Positions 49,473-59,149 of a stretch of 64,000 bases of DNA are shown piece by piece. How positions within the stretch are numbered: the first letter of the stretch is position 1; each line of letters starts with the position of its first letter. A program made the translations under genes and the position numbers. Origin of the DNA: Rubrivivax sp. (GTDB lineage Bacteria; Pseudomonadota; Gammaproteobacteria; Burkholderiales; Burkholderiaceae_C); NCBI GenBank assembly GCA_019635315.1, contig JAHBZT010000002.1, positions 434,001 through 498,000 on the forward strand, given 5' to 3'. Under the pieces are notes generated by a model that did no database searches, had not been told where the DNA came from, and worked only from the letters and a program-made list of their open reading frames with translations.

Positions 49473-50060
49473 GTGAGCGAACCCGCGCTCGATGCGCTGG
49501 TCGACGCGCTGCGCCGGCTGCCCGGCGTCGGCGTCAAGTCGGCGCAGCGCATGGCCTTCCACCTGCTGCAGCACGACCGCGACGGCGCGCGCCGCCTGGC
49601 CGCGGCGCTGGAGGCCGCGGTGCAGCGCATGCACCCCTGCGCGCGCTGCCACACCTTCACCGAGGCCGAGGTCTGCGCCACCTGCCGGGACCCGCGGCGC
49701 GACCCGAAGCTGCTGGCCGTCGTCGAGACCCCGGCCGACCAGGCGGCGCTGGAGCGCAGCGGCAGCTTCAAGGGCCTGTACTACGTGCTGATGGGGCGGC
49801 TGAGCCCGCTGGACGGTGTCGGCGTCGAGCAGATCGGTGCCGAGGGCCTGCTCGCGCGCGCGGCCGACGGTGTCGTCGAGGAGGTCATCCTCGCCACCGG
49901 CTTCAGCGCCGAGGGCGAGCTGACCGCGCATGCGCTGGCCGCCGCGCTGCGTGCGCGCGGGCTCAAGGTCACGCGGCTGGCGCGCGGCGTGCCGGCCGGC
50001 AGCGAGCTGGAATACGTGGACCTGTCGACGATTGCGCATGCGATGGGCGACCGCCGCTGA
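49473..50060 (+). CDS. recR: Recombination mediator RecR
   Basis: Works with RecO (and RecF) to load RecA at gaps. The 195 residues begin at GTG. The N-terminal helix-hairpin-helix is [23 protein letters not shown]4 zinc finger is [16 protein letters not shown], and the Toprim domain runs from [15 protein letters not shown] to [19 protein letters not shown]. The C-terminal [27 protein letters not shown] is typical. The second Cys pair of the finger and the Toprim Glu/Asp residues are intact. Confidence 0.96.
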   Translation: MSEPALDALVDALRRLPGVGVKSAQRMAFHLLQHDRDGARRLAAALEAAVQRMHPCARCHTFTEAEVCATCRDPRRDPKLLAVVETPADQAALERSGSFKGLYYVLMGRLSPLDGVGVEQIGAEGLLARAADGVVEEVILATGFSAEGELTAHALAAALRARGLKVTRLARGVPAGSELEYVDLSTIAHAMGDRR

Positions 50061-50143
50061 GGGGCATGCCGCGCGGTCGCTCGACGGCTGCCGGGCGCTC
50101 GCCTAAGCTGCACGGCCTCGGCTGACGCACCAGGAGACTGCCC

Positions 50144-50818
50144 ATGAAGCTGTATTGCCACCCGGCCTCCACGACCAGCCGCCCGGTGATGCTGTTCGCC
50201 GCCGAGAACGGCGTGCCGCTCGAACTGCAGGTGGTGGACCTCTTCACCGGCGAGCACTACCAGCCGCCGTTCGAAGCCGTCAACCCGAATCACCTGGTGC
50301 CGGTGCTCGAGGACGGCGACTTCCGGCTCACCGAGAGCTCGGCGATCCTCAAGTACCTGGCCGACCAGACCGGCTCGCCGCTGTACCCGCGCGACCTGCA
50401 GGCGCGGGCCCGCGTCAACGAGCGCATGGACTGGGTCAACACGCAGCTGTGCCGCGACCTCGCCTACGGCACCGTCTACCCGCAGATCTTCCCGCTGCAC
50501 AAGCGGCGCAGCGACGAGGCCCAGGCCGCGCAGCTGCAGTGGGGCTGCGAGCGCGCCCAGGGCTGGCTGAAGGTGATGGACCAGCACTGGCTCGGCGGCG
50601 GGCAGCGCTTCCTGTGCGGCGACGCGATGACGATCGCCGACTACTTCGCGTCGTCCTTCGTCGCGCTGGCCGAGCTGGTCGGCAGCGACCTCTCGGCCTA
50701 TCCCAACGTGCGGGCCTGGCTGCAGCGCATGAAGGCGCTGCCGCACTGGGCCGAGGTCAACCAGGTCATCGAGGGTTACGGGGCGACGCTGAAGGGCCAG
50801 CCGATGGTGGCCGTCTGA
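50144..50818 (+). CDS. Glutathione S-transferase family protein
   Basis: A 224-residue cytosolic GST with an N-terminal thioredoxin-like domain (MKLYCHPASTTSRPVMLFAAENGVPLELQVVDLFTGEHYQPPF). The cis-proline is in NHLVPVLEDGDFRLTESSAILKYLAD (glutathione-binding ES pair). The all-helical C-terminal domain has LCGDAMTIADYFASSFVALAEL with the N-capping motif. The Ser/Thr pair near residues 9-11 suits a theta- or beta-like active site. The substrate is unknown. AGGAG precedes the ATG by 8 bases. It stands alone after recR. Confidence 0.9.
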   Translation: MKLYCHPASTTSRPVMLFAAENGVPLELQVVDLFTGEHYQPPFEAVNPNHLVPVLEDGDFRLTESSAILKYLADQTGSPLYPRDLQARARVNERMDWVNTQLCRDLAYGTVYPQIFPLHKRRSDEAQAAQLQWGCERAQGWLKVMDQHWLGGGQRFLCGDAMTIADYFASSFVALAELVGSDLSAYPNVRAWLQRMKALPHWAEVNQVIEGYGATLKGQPMVAV

Positions 50819-50829
50819 CGCGAACCGCC

Positions 50830-50866
50830 TGAGCCGTGGCCCCCTGACCGGGGCGCCGGCGGCTCA
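50830..50866. terminator. Convergent hairpin between GST and DUF2189 genes
   Basis: TGAGCCG pairs with CGGCTCA around an inner CCCC/GGGG stem. The right arm includes the stop codon of the minus-strand gene. There is no T-run. Confidence 0.45.
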
Positions 50867-51688
50867 GTCGGCGACCGCGCTGCGGTAGGCGTGCCAGGTG
50901 GCATGCCCGGTCACCGGCCCGACGACCAGCAGCCCGGCGAACCAGGGCAGCAGCGCCGCGAAGACCAGCGCCGCCAGCAGCAGCGCCCACCACAGCATCA
51001 CGCCGGTCTGCGTCAGCACCAGTCGCAGGCTGGTCAGGCCGGCGGTCACCGCGTCGGTCTGGCGGTGCAGGATCATCGGGATCGAGATCACGCTGACGGC
51101 ATAGATCAGCCCCGCGAACACCGCACCCACCGCCGCCCAGGCGGCGATGAAGGGCAGGTTGTCGCGGTCCAGCAGCGCCAGCAGCGAGCCCTTGAAGTCG
51201 GGCATGCCGTCGAAGCTGACCGCGAAGACGACCAGCGTCGCGCGGCCCCACAGCATCTCCAGCACCAGCAGCACGAAGCCGAAGATGGCCAGCTGCCCGG
51301 TGCGCGTGTCCCAGGCCAGCAGGCTGTCGCCGAAGTCGGGCCGTTCGCCGGCCTCGAGCCGCTGGCTGACGCGGTACAGCCCCAGGCACAGGAAGGGCCC
51401 CATCAGCAGGAAGCCGGCCGACAGCGCCAGCGTATAGGCCGGCGCATGCTCGAAGACCTTCAGCAGCGCCCAGCCCATGACCATGAAGCAGGCGCCGTAG
51501 AACAGGCCGATGCCCGGCGCGCGCAGGAAGTCGCGCCAGCCGGCGGCCAGCCAGCGCAGCGGGTCGGCGAACGAAAGCGGGCGCAGCTCGATGCGCCTGG
51601 CCGGGGCCGCCGCTTCGGCCACGGAAGGCGCGGGCTCGCTGGCCGGTTCGGCGGGCTCGGCCTCGCCGGGCGTGGTGGACGGTGACAT
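50864..51688 (-). CDS. DUF2189 family membrane protein
   Basis: A 274-residue integral membrane protein with about six helices. A ~30-residue Pro/Glu/Ala N-terminal tail precedes RRIELRPLSFADPLRWLAAGWRDFLRAPGIGLFYGACFMVMGWALL, the DUF2189 hallmark. GPFLCLGLYRVSQRLEAGERPDFGDSLLAW and VSVISIPMILHRQTDAVTAGLTSLRLVL are also conserved. The biochemical role is unknown. The ATG at 51688 has TACGCT ending 8 bases upstream, which fits the leaderless pattern and defines the start. It is downstream of ubiB on the same strand. Confidence 0.85.
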   Translation of the reverse strand: MSPSTTPGEAEPAEPASEPAPSVAEAAAPARRIELRPLSFADPLRWLAAGWRDFLRAPGIGLFYGACFMVMGWALLKVFEHAPAYTLALSAGFLLMGPFLCLGLYRVSQRLEAGERPDFGDSLLAWDTRTGQLAIFGFVLLVLEMLWGRATLVVFAVSFDGMPDFKGSLLALLDRDNLPFIAAWAAVGAVFAGLIYAVSVISIPMILHRQTDAVTAGLTSLRLVLTQTGVMLWWALLLAALVFAALLPWFAGLLVVGPVTGHATWHAYRSAVAD

Positions 51689-51696
51689 GGCCGGCA

Positions 51697-51702
51697 AGCG
51701 TA
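51697..51702 (-). promoter_or_regulatory. -10-like element 8 nt before the DUF2189 gene
   Basis: TACGCT on the minus strand, then 8 bases, then ATG at 51688. It is the same hexamer as the two Pho-box promoters, but no Pho box is present here. Confidence 0.5.
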
Positions 51703-51765
51703 GGCCCGGCGCGGCGCGCAGTCCACCCGGACCGCTCCCAGGGCGGCGGCCCGGGTTGCGCGCGA

Positions 51766-53460
51766 TCAGTCGTCGTCGTCGGGCCGGCTGCCGCGGCGGA
51801 TCGACAGCAGCAGCCACACGCCTCCGGCCGCCGCGCCCAGGAAGCCCAGCAGCCCGAAGGCCGGCAGCCCCAGCAGTTGCGGCCCGCCGCCGACCGTCAT
51901 CACGATCGACGAGCCGATGATCAGCGCCGCGATCACCAGCGCCAGCGCCAGCCGGCTCGCGGCGCGGTCGATCTGGTCGCCGGCGCGCTTGAGGTGCGCG
52001 ACCTCCAGCGCGATGTTGAGCCGCCCCTGGCGCGCACGGCGCAGCAGCCGGCTGATGTCGTGCGGCAGCTGGCCGGCCACCGCCAGCGCGCGCGTCACCG
52101 TCTGCCAGCCGCGCCGCGCCAGCGCCTTGGGTTCGTAGCGCGCGCCCACGACCTGGCGCAGCAGCGGCTGCGCCTCGGTGACGGCGTGGAAGTCGGGGTC
52201 CAGGCCGCGGCCCATGCTCTCCAGCGAGATGAAGGCCTTGATCAGCAGCGCCAGGTCGGCCGGCAGTGCGAGGCGGTGCTCGCGCAGGATGCCGGTTACG
52301 TCGGCCAGCATCTGGCCCAGGTTGAGCTGGGCCAGCGCGGTGCCGCGGTGCTGGTCGACGAAGGCCTCGATCTCGTCCTCCAGCGTGGCCAGGTGCACCG
52401 CATGCTGGTCGCCGGTCCACTCCAGCAGCACGTCGGCCACCGCCTGCGGGCGCTGCTCGACCAGGCCCAGCAGCAGCTGCAGCAGTTCCTCGCGCCGGCG
52501 CTGCGACAGCCGGCCGACCATGCCGAAGTCGATGAAGGCCAGCCGGTTGCCGGGCAGGTAGAAGACGTTGCCGGGGTGCGGGTCGGCGTGGAAGAAGCCG
52601 TCCTCGACGATCATCTTCAGCACCGCGCGGGCGCCGCGGCGTGCGAGCAGCTTGCGGTCCAGGCCCTCGCGCTCGATGCGCTCGAGGTCCTCGCCGGGAA
52701 TGCCCTCGACGAAGTCCTGCACGTTGACGCGCTCGCCGGTGTAGGCCCAGTGCACGCGCGGGATCGTCACTTCCGGCAGCGGCGCCAGGTTGGCGGCGAT
52801 GCGCTCGGCATGCCGGCACTCCGCCGCCAGGTCCAGCTCGCGGCGCAGCGAGCGCGCGAATTCGCGCACCAGCTGGCGCGGGCGGTAGGGCTTGAGCGCC
52901 GGCCAGTCGTCCTCGGCCGCCGCGGCCGCGCGCTCGAGCAGCCGCAGGTCGGCCTCGATGGTGCCGACGATGTCCGGGCGGCGGATCTTGACCACGACCT
53001 CGGTGCCGTCGTGCAGCCGCGCGCGGTGCACTTGGGCGATCGACGCCGCGGCCAGCGGCTCGCGGTCGAAGCGCGCGAAGACGGTCTCCGGATCGCCGCC
53101 CAGGTCCTCGGTCAGCTGGGCCTGCAGCGCCTCGTAGGGCACGGCGGGCACCTGGCTGTGCAGGCGCGCGAGCTCGGCGGTCCACGCCGGGCCCAGCAGG
53201 TCGGCGCGGCCGGCCAGGATCTGGCCCAGCTTGACGAAGGTGGGGCCCAGCTCCTCCAGCGCGCGGCGCAGCTGCACCGGCGGGTCCAGCTGCGCCAGCT
53301 CGCCGGCATGCTCGCGCTTGAGCGCATGGCCGGCGCGGACCAGCGCGTCGGCCCAGCCCAGGCGGCGCACGAGGCCGCCCCAGCCGTGGCGGATCAGCAC
53401 GCCGGCGATCTCCTGCACGCGGCCGAGGTCGCGCGGGCTGCCCAGGGTCTCGATCAGCAT
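51766..53460 (-). CDS. ubiB: UbiB/ABC1 family atypical kinase
   Basis: Member of the UbiB/ADCK group needed for ubiquinone synthesis, probably through ATPase activity rather than protein phosphorylation. The 564 residues contain the family hallmarks. They are the KxGQ motif GPTFVKLGQILAGRADLLG, the Ala-rich loop PLAAASIAQVHRARLHDG in place of a glycine loop, VVVKIRRPDI, HADPHPGNVF and the metal site AFIDFGMVG. Two C-terminal hydrophobic helices anchor it. The ATG at 53460 has GATACT ending 8 bases upstream. lspA lies 35 bases upstream on the same strand, so the lspA transcript may also cover it. Confidence 0.92.
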   Translation of the reverse strand: MLIETLGSPRDLGRVQEIAGVLIRHGWGGLVRRLGWADALVRAGHALKREHAGELAQLDPPVQLRRALEELGPTFVKLGQILAGRADLLGPAWTAELARLHSQVPAVPYEALQAQLTEDLGGDPETVFARFDREPLAAASIAQVHRARLHDGTEVVVKIRRPDIVGTIEADLRLLERAAAAAEDDWPALKPYRPRQLVREFARSLRRELDLAAECRHAERIAANLAPLPEVTIPRVHWAYTGERVNVQDFVEGIPGEDLERIEREGLDRKLLARRGARAVLKMIVEDGFFHADPHPGNVFYLPGNRLAFIDFGMVGRLSQRRREELLQLLLGLVEQRPQAVADVLLEWTGDQHAVHLATLEDEIEAFVDQHRGTALAQLNLGQMLADVTGILREHRLALPADLALLIKAFISLESMGRGLDPDFHAVTEAQPLLRQVVGARYEPKALARRGWQTVTRALAVAGQLPHDISRLLRRARQGRLNIALEVAHLKRAGDQIDRAASRLALALVIAALIIGSSIVMTVGGGPQLLGLPAFGLLGFLGAAAGGVWLLLSIRRGSRPDDDD

Positions 53461-53468
53461 CGCGCGCG

Positions 53469-53474
53469 AGTATC
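53469..53474 (-). promoter_or_regulatory. -10-like element 8 nt before ubiB
   Basis: GATACT on the minus strand in the 35-base lspA-ubiB gap, then 8 bases, then ATG at 53460. Confidence 0.45.
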
Positions 53475-53495
53475 GCCCGGCCGGTGCGCCGGCCG

Positions 53496-54035
53496 CTACG
53501 GCGCGCTGCGCCGCGCGGCCAGCAGCCGGCGCAGCTCGTCGGCGATCAGCCCGGCGGCGCCGAGCGTGATCGCGATGTCGGCGACGTTGAAGCTGGGGAA
53601 GTAGCCGCCATGGAACAGCGGCTCCAGGAAGCCGAAGCGGAACTGCAGGAAGTCGACGACATGGCCGTGCACGAGGCGGTCGATGACGTTGCCGATGGCG
53701 CCGCCCATGATCAGCGCCAGCGCCAGCGACAGCAGCCGTTGCCCGCGGTGGCCGTGCAGCATCCAGGTGATGAAGACCGACGCGGCGATGCCCAGCGCGA
53801 CGAAGAACCAGCGCTGCCAGCCGGAGGCGCCGGCCAGGAACGAGAACGCAGCGCCGGCGTTGTGCACGCGCACGAGGTTGAAGAAGCCGGTCACCGGCAC
53901 GCTGTCGCCATGCACGAAGGCCTGCACGACCAGCGCCTTGGTCGCCTGGTCGGCGACGACGATGGCCAGCGCCAGCCACAGCCAGCCGGCGATGGACGGC
54001 GGCGCTGCGCTGCCGGTGGCCGCGGCGGGGACCAC
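53496..54035 (-). CDS. lspA: Lipoprotein signal peptidase
   Basis: Inner-membrane aspartyl protease that removes signal peptides from prolipoproteins such as NlpD and the fasciclin lipoprotein in this window. The 179 residues start at GTG, two bases after the ileS stop. Four helices are seen. The catalytic aspartates lie in [22 protein letters not shown] and [14 protein letters not shown]. The first helix carries [11 protein letters not shown]. The ileS-lspA order is standard. Confidence 0.95.
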   Translation of the reverse strand: MVPAAATGSAAPPSIAGWLWLALAIVVADQATKALVVQAFVHGDSVPVTGFFNLVRVHNAGAAFSFLAGASGWQRWFFVALGIAASVFITWMLHGHRGQRLLSLALALIMGGAIGNVIDRLVHGHVVDFLQFRFGFLEPLFHGGYFPSFNVADIAITLGAAGLIADELRRLLAARRSAP

Positions 54036-54037
54036 GT

Positions 54038-56887
54038 TCAGGCGACGCGGCGCACTTCGCCGGCGCCGTGCAGGTTGCTGGTGCAGCGGCCGCAGATCGT
54101 CGGGTGCGCGGCATCGGCGCCGACGTCGTCGCGCCAGTGCCAGCAGCGCTCGCACTTGCGCGCGCTGCTGGGCGTGACGGTGACGGCCAGCGCCTCGCCG
54201 GGCGACAGCGTCGCGACCGAGGTGATCAGCACGAACTTGAGGTCCTCGCCCAGGCTCTGCAGCAGCGCCAGGTCGGCCGCCGGTGCGGCGATCGCGACGT
54301 TGGCCTGCAGCGACGAGCCGACGCCGCCGGCCGCACGCACCGCCTCGATCTCCTTGTTGACGAGGTCGCGGATCTCGCGGATGCGCGCCCACTTCGCGAG
54401 CAGCGCCTCGTCGGGCGCCGGCAGCGCCCAGTAGGTTTCGGTGAAGATCGTCCGCACCTCGCCCGGCGCCCCCGGCGCGAAGACCTGCCAGGCCTCCTCG
54501 GCGGTGAAGCTGAGGAAGGGCGCCATCCAGCGCAGCATCGCGTGCGTGACATGCCACAGCGCGGTCTGCGCGCTGCGCCGGGCCAGGCTCTTCGGCGAGG
54601 TCGTGTACAGGCGGTCCTTCAGCAGGTCCAGCCAGAAGGCGCCCAGGTCCTCGCTGCAGAAGACCTGCAGCTTGGCCACCACCGGGTGGAATTCGTAGAC
54701 CTCGTAGTGGTTCAGCACCTCGGCCTGGAACTGCGCGGCGCGCGCCAGCGCCCAGCGGTCGACCTCCAGCAGCTCGCCCGGTGGCACGGCATCCTTCGCG
54801 GGGTCGAAGTCCGAGGTATTGGCGAGCAGGAAGCGCAGCGTATTGCGGATGCGCCGGTAGGCGTCGACGACGCGGGCGAGGATCTTGTCGTCGCCGGCGA
54901 TGTCGCCGCTGTAGTCGCTGGCCGCCACCCACAGCCGGATGATCTCGGCGCCCAGCGTCGAGCTCACCTTCTGCGGCTCGATGCCGTTGCCCAGGCTCTT
55001 GCTCATCTTGCGGCCCTGGCTGTCGACCGTGAAGCCGTGGGTCAGCAGGCCGCGGTAGGGCGCGCGGCCGAAGAGGGCGCAGCCCAGCAGCAGCGAGCTG
55101 TGGAACCAGCCGCGGTGCTGGTCGTGGCCTTCCAGGTACAGGTCGGCCTCCGGGCCCTCGGCGTGGTGGCCGCCGTCGTCGCGCTGGCGCAGCACGTGCC
55201 AGAAGGTGCTGCCGCTGTCGAACCAGACCTCGAGGATATCGTTGCTCTTGGTGTAGTGCGCGGCGTCCTCGGCGCCGAGGATCTGCTCGGCGGTGACGCG
55301 GCTCCAGGCCTCCACGCCGCCGGCCTGCACGATGTCGGCGGCCTGGTCCAGGATCTCCATCGTGCGCGGGTGCAGCTCGCCGCTGTCCTTGTGCAGGAAG
55401 AAGGGCAGCGGCACGCCCCAGCTGCGCTGGCGGCTGATGCACCAGTCGGGGCGGTTGGCGATCATGTCGCGCAGCCGGGCGCGGCCGTTCTCTGGGTAGA
55501 AACCCGTCGCATCGATGGCATCCAGCGCCATCTGGCGCAGCGTGGCGGGCGCCTTGTCCTTGGTGAAGACGCCTTCACCCTCGTCCATGCGCACGAACCA
55601 TTGCGCCGCGGCGCGGTAGATGACCGGGCTCTTGTGGCGCCAGCAGTGCGGGTAGCTGTGCAGCAGCGGGCCGGTGGCGAGCAGCCGGCCGGCGTCGCGC
55701 AGCGCCTCGACGATCACCGGCGCCGCCTTCCAGATGTTCATGCCGCCGAACAGCGGGAAGTCCGCGGCATAGCTGCCGTGGCCCTGCACCGGGTTCAGGA
55801 TGTCCTCGACCGCCATGCCGTGGGCGCGGCAGGAATTGAAGTCGTCCAGGCCGTAGGCCGGGCTGCTGTGCACGATGCCGGTGCCGTCCTCGGCCGTCGC
55901 ATAGTCGGCCAGGTAGACCGGGCTGAGGCGGTCGTAGCCCTCGTGCACATGGGCCAGCGGGTGGCGGAAGTGGATGCCGGCGAGCTTCTCGCCCAGCGCG
56001 GTGGCGACCACGCGGCCCTGCAGGCCCCAGCGTTCCAGGCAGCGCTCGACCAGCGTGGCCGCCAGCACGAGCTGCCCGCGCTCGGTGTGCACCAGCGCGT
56101 ACTCCAGCGCCGGGTTCAGGTTCAGCGCCTGGTTGGCCGGGATGGTCCAGGCGGTCGTCGTCCAGATCACCGCGAAGGCCTCGCCGACGACCTCCGGCAG
56201 CCCGAAGGCGGCGGCCAGCTTGTCCGGTTCGGCGCACAGGAAGGCCACGTCCAGCGTCTGGCTCTTCTTGTCGGCGTACTCGATCTCGAATTCGGCCAGC
56301 GAGCTGCCGCAGTCGAAGCACCAGTAGACCGGCTTCAGGCCGCGGTAGACGAAGCCGCGCTCGACGACGCGCTTGAAGGCGCGGATCTCGTCGGCCTCGT
56401 TGCCCGGGTCCATGGTCGCGTAGCGCCGCTCCCAGTCGCCGAGCACGCCCAGGCGGCGGAAGTCGGCCATCTGCAGCGCGATCTGCTCGGTCGCGTAGGC
56501 GCGGCTCCTGGCCTGCATCTCGTCGCGGCCGAGGTTGCGGCCATGCTTCTTCTCGATCGCATTCTCGATCGGCAGGCCGTGGCAGTCCCAGCCCGGCACG
56601 TAGCGTGCGTCGAAGCCGGCCAGCTGGCGCGCCTTGACGATCATGTCCTTCAGCACCTTGTTGACCGCGTGGCCCATGTGGATGGTGCCGTTGGCGTAGG
56701 GCGGTCCGTCGTGCAGCACGAACAGCGGCGCGCCGCGGCGCGCGTCGCGCAGGCGCTGGTAGCGGCCTTCGTCCTGCCATTGCTTCACCCACGCCGGTTC
56801 GCGCTTGGCGAGGTCGCCGCGCATCGGGAACGGCGTATCGGGCAGGTTGAGCGTGCTGCGGTAGTCGGTGGGCGTGGTGGTGCTCAT
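54038..56887 (-). CDS. ileS: Isoleucyl-tRNA synthetase
   Basis: Class I synthetase charging tRNA-Ile; 949 residues, bacterial type. The HIGH motif is [15 protein letters not shown] and the KMSKS loop is [11 protein letters not shown]. The editing domain shows [16 protein letters not shown] and [16 protein letters not shown]. The C-terminal zinc site CERCWHWR...CGRCTSNL marks the eubacterial, mupirocin-sensitive-type architecture. ribF normally lies directly upstream. Here a plus-strand MipA-like gene sits between ribF and ileS, so ileS must have a promoter in the 228 bases at 56888-57115, where I see no clear elements. Confidence 0.97.
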   Translation of the reverse strand: MSTTTPTDYRSTLNLPDTPFPMRGDLAKREPAWVKQWQDEGRYQRLRDARRGAPLFVLHDGPPYANGTIHMGHAVNKVLKDMIVKARQLAGFDARYVPGWDCHGLPIENAIEKKHGRNLGRDEMQARSRAYATEQIALQMADFRRLGVLGDWERRYATMDPGNEADEIRAFKRVVERGFVYRGLKPVYWCFDCGSSLAEFEIEYADKKSQTLDVAFLCAEPDKLAAAFGLPEVVGEAFAVIWTTTAWTIPANQALNLNPALEYALVHTERGQLVLAATLVERCLERWGLQGRVVATALGEKLAGIHFRHPLAHVHEGYDRLSPVYLADYATAEDGTGIVHSSPAYGLDDFNSCRAHGMAVEDILNPVQGHGSYAADFPLFGGMNIWKAAPVIVEALRDAGRLLATGPLLHSYPHCWRHKSPVIYRAAAQWFVRMDEGEGVFTKDKAPATLRQMALDAIDATGFYPENGRARLRDMIANRPDWCISRQRSWGVPLPFFLHKDSGELHPRTMEILDQAADIVQAGGVEAWSRVTAEQILGAEDAAHYTKSNDILEVWFDSGSTFWHVLRQRDDGGHHAEGPEADLYLEGHDQHRGWFHSSLLLGCALFGRAPYRGLLTHGFTVDSQGRKMSKSLGNGIEPQKVSSTLGAEIIRLWVAASDYSGDIAGDDKILARVVDAYRRIRNTLRFLLANTSDFDPAKDAVPPGELLEVDRWALARAAQFQAEVLNHYEVYEFHPVVAKLQVFCSEDLGAFWLDLLKDRLYTTSPKSLARRSAQTALWHVTHAMLRWMAPFLSFTAEEAWQVFAPGAPGEVRTIFTETYWALPAPDEALLAKWARIREIRDLVNKEIEAVRAAGGVGSSLQANVAIAAPAADLALLQSLGEDLKFVLITSVATLSPGEALAVTVTPSSARKCERCWHWRDDVGADAAHPTICGRCTSNLHGAGEVRRVA

Positions 56888-57115
56888 GGGCGGGGGCCGG
56901 GCCCTTGCGGGCCGCGCGGCGGTGTCGGGGGCATCGGGTGCATGCCCGGCGCGGTGCGCGCCGGACAGGGCACGGGGGTGGGGCGCGAAGGCCTGCCTTC
57001 AGTCAGGCTTCAGAGGGCCATGCCCATAATTCGATCGCGCGTCGCCTGGCGGCGCGTGGCCGCGTGCCAGCGCCAGAGGCATCCGCGCAGTCCCGACGAT
57101 GGCCTCGACAACTTC

Positions 57116-58135
57116 ATGCCCCGGATTCTAGCGACGAGCGCCTGCCCGACCTTCCCTTCGCCGCGACGGCCGGCGACGCTCGCCGGCGCCGTGACGCTGG
57201 CGTTGCTGGCGCTGCTGCCGGCCGCCACCCTGGCCACTGCCCCCGCGCTGCCGCTGCAGGCCGACGCGGCACAGGCCGGCGTGGCGGCACCGGCCGCGCT
57301 GCCAGCCGATGCCGCGGCCGCCACCGGAGCCGCCACAGAAGCCGCCACCGCCGACGAAACCGCCACCCGGGCCGCCGCCGAACCCGCGGTCGCGCCCGCA
57401 ACGCCGCCGCGTGCCACCTGGAGCGGGGCGCTGGGGATCAATCTCTCGTACCGGCCGGAATACGACGGTGCCTCGCGCCACGCGGTCGTCGCGCGCCCCG
57501 CGATCTACCTGCGCTACGGCCGCTTCTCGCTGTCCAGCGGCGCCAGCTTCGCGGCACGCCGCACCGACGACGTCGTGCGCGGCCTCGGCGTGGATCTCGT
57601 GCGCGGCACGCGCACCCGTATCAGCCTGGCGCTGCGTCACGACTCCGGCCGCCAGGAAGACGAGAGCGGCGCGCTGCGCGGCCTGGGCGACGTGGAACCG
57701 ACGATCCGCGGACGTGTCTCGGTGCGCCGGCAGCTCGACGCGCGCTGGCGCGTCGCGGCGTCGTGGAACGTCGATGCCTTCGGGCGCGGCGGCGGCAGCT
57801 TCGCCGACCTGCAGCTGATCCGCGACTGGGCGCTGACGCCGCAGACCGTGGCGTCGGCGGCGGCGGCCGTCACGGTCGGCGGCCGGCGCTACATGCGCAG
57901 CTACTACGGCGTCAACGCGGCCCAGTCGGCGGCCAGCGGCTACCCGGTCTACGAGCCCGGGCTGGGGCTGCGCGACACGACGCTCGGGGCCAGCGTGCGC
58001 ACCGACCTCGACGACGACTGGACGCTGCTGGTGGGCGGCGGCTTCACGTGGCTGCTAGGCCCCGCGAAGGCGAGCCCGCTGAGCACGCGCAGCGAGAGCT
58101 GGGGCCTCAACGCCGGCCTGGCGCGCCGCTTCTAG
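57116..58135 (+). CDS. MipA/OmpV family outer-membrane protein
   Basis: A predicted outer-membrane beta-barrel of 339 residues. A signal sequence of about 45 residues ([22 protein letters not shown]) is followed by an Ala/Thr/Glu-rich linker of about 60 residues. The barrel begins ATWSGALGINLSYRPEYDGASRHAVVARPAIYLRYGRFSLSSG. Alternating strands continue to the terminal NAGLARRF, whose final Phe is the usual assembly signal. MipA is a scaffold for murein enzymes and OmpV-type porins respond to osmolarity, so the exact role is open. It is encoded opposite to ileS and ribF, breaking the usual ribF-ileS pair. The start is the first ATG giving a signal peptide. Confidence 0.8.
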   Translation: MPRILATSACPTFPSPRRPATLAGAVTLALLALLPAATLATAPALPLQADAAQAGVAAPAALPADAAAATGAATEAATADETATRAAAEPAVAPATPPRATWSGALGINLSYRPEYDGASRHAVVARPAIYLRYGRFSLSSGASFAARRTDDVVRGLGVDLVRGTRTRISLALRHDSGRQEDESGALRGLGDVEPTIRGRVSVRRQLDARWRVAASWNVDAFGRGGGSFADLQLIRDWALTPQTVASAAAAVTVGGRRYMRSYYGVNAAQSAASGYPVYEPGLGLRDTTLGASVRTDLDDDWTLLVGGGFTWLLGPAKASPLSTRSESWGLNAGLARRF

Positions 58136-58163
58136 CGGCGCCGCCGCCGATCGCGGGCGCGGG

Positions 58164-59135
58164 TCAGCCGCGCCGGGCCGCCCACCACGCGCGTGCGTCG
58201 GCGGTGTCGCGCGCGATGCCCTCGCGCAGCGCCTGCAGCGTGTCGTAGCGCAACTCGTCGTGCAGCTTGTGCAGCAGCTCCACGCGCACGCAGCGGCCAT
58301 AGGCGCCGTCCTGACCCAGCGATGCCGGCCAGTCCAGGCAGTGCACCTCCAGCAGCACGCGGCCGGCATCCTCCACCGTCGGCCGCACGCCCAGGCTGGC
58401 CACGCCGGGCAGCGGCGCATCGGCCAGGCCGTGCACCTGCACGACGAAGATGCCGCTGGCTGCCGGCCGCGCATGCGCGAAGCGCAGGTTCAGCGTGCGG
58501 AAACCCAGGTCGCGGCCGAGCTTGCGGCCGTGCACGACATGGCCGCTGATCGCGTAGGGCCGGCCGAGCAGCGACTCGGCGCGCGCCAGGTCGCCGGCGG
58601 CCAGCGCCTCGCGCACCGCCGAGCTGGACACGCGCAGGCCGTGCACCTCGTAGCTCATCATGCGCGCGACGTCGAAGCCCAGGCGGCCGCCGGCCTCGTC
58701 CAGCATCGTGTAGGTGCCGGCGCGCCGCTCGCCGAAGCGGAAGTCGTCGCCGACCAGCACGTAGCGCGCGCGCAGCCCGTCGATCAGCACGCGGGTGATG
58801 AAGTCCTGCGGCGACATCGCGGCCAGCCGCGCGTCGAAACGCGCGACGACGGCTTCGTCGATGCCGCAACGCGCCAGTTCGCGGAGCTTGTCGCGCAACG
58901 TCGCGATGCGCGGCGGCGCCGCCTCGGGGCGGCCGCTGCGTGCGGCGAAGAAGTCGCGCGGATGCGGCTCGAAGCTCAGCACCACGGCCGGCAGGCCGCG
59001 GTGGCGGGCCTCGTTGGTGAGCAGCGCCAGCATGGCCTGGTGGCCGCGGTGCACGCCGTCGAAATTGCCGATGGTCAGCGCGCAGGGAGCGCCCGACGCG
59101 CCAGTGCGCCGCGCCAGGCCGCGATGGATGAGCAT
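58164..59135 (-). CDS. ribF: Bifunctional riboflavin kinase/FAD synthetase
   Basis: Makes FMN and then FAD from riboflavin. The 323 residues have an N-terminal nucleotidyltransferase domain with TIGNFDGVHRGHQAML (the GxxHxGH motif) and VGDDFRFGERRAG. The C-terminal kinase domain has YAISGHVVHGRKLGRDLGFRTLNL and GVASLGVRPTVEDAGRVLLEVHCLDWP. The ATG at 59135 is preceded by GATAAT and an 8-base spacer, pointing to a leaderless mRNA. It faces the MipA-like gene at its 3' end and follows the GT4 gene on the same strand (9 bases). Confidence 0.95.
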   Translation of the reverse strand: MLIHRGLARRTGASGAPCALTIGNFDGVHRGHQAMLALLTNEARHRGLPAVVLSFEPHPRDFFAARSGRPEAAPPRIATLRDKLRELARCGIDEAVVARFDARLAAMSPQDFITRVLIDGLRARYVLVGDDFRFGERRAGTYTMLDEAGGRLGFDVARMMSYEVHGLRVSSSAVREALAAGDLARAESLLGRPYAISGHVVHGRKLGRDLGFRTLNLRFAHARPAASGIFVVQVHGLADAPLPGVASLGVRPTVEDAGRVLLEVHCLDWPASLGQDGAYGRCVRVELLHKLHDELRYDTLQALREGIARDTADARAWWAARRG

Positions 59136-59143
59136 GGGCGCGG

Positions 59144-59149
59144 ATTATC
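59144..59149 (-). promoter_or_regulatory. -10-like element 8 nt before ribF
   Basis: GATAAT on the minus strand, then 8 bases, then ATG at 59135. It overlaps the very end of the upstream GT4 gene (stop at 59145-59147), giving ribF its own transcript. Confidence 0.55.

Noticed and set aside
54068-58135. A 1355-codon open frame on the plus strand running through ileS into the MipA-like gene
   Set aside because: The first three quarters lie opposite ileS and have the repetitive Arg/Ala/Gln composition of antisense frames in G+C-rich DNA. Only the last 339 codons have a signal peptide and barrel pattern, so only that part was kept.
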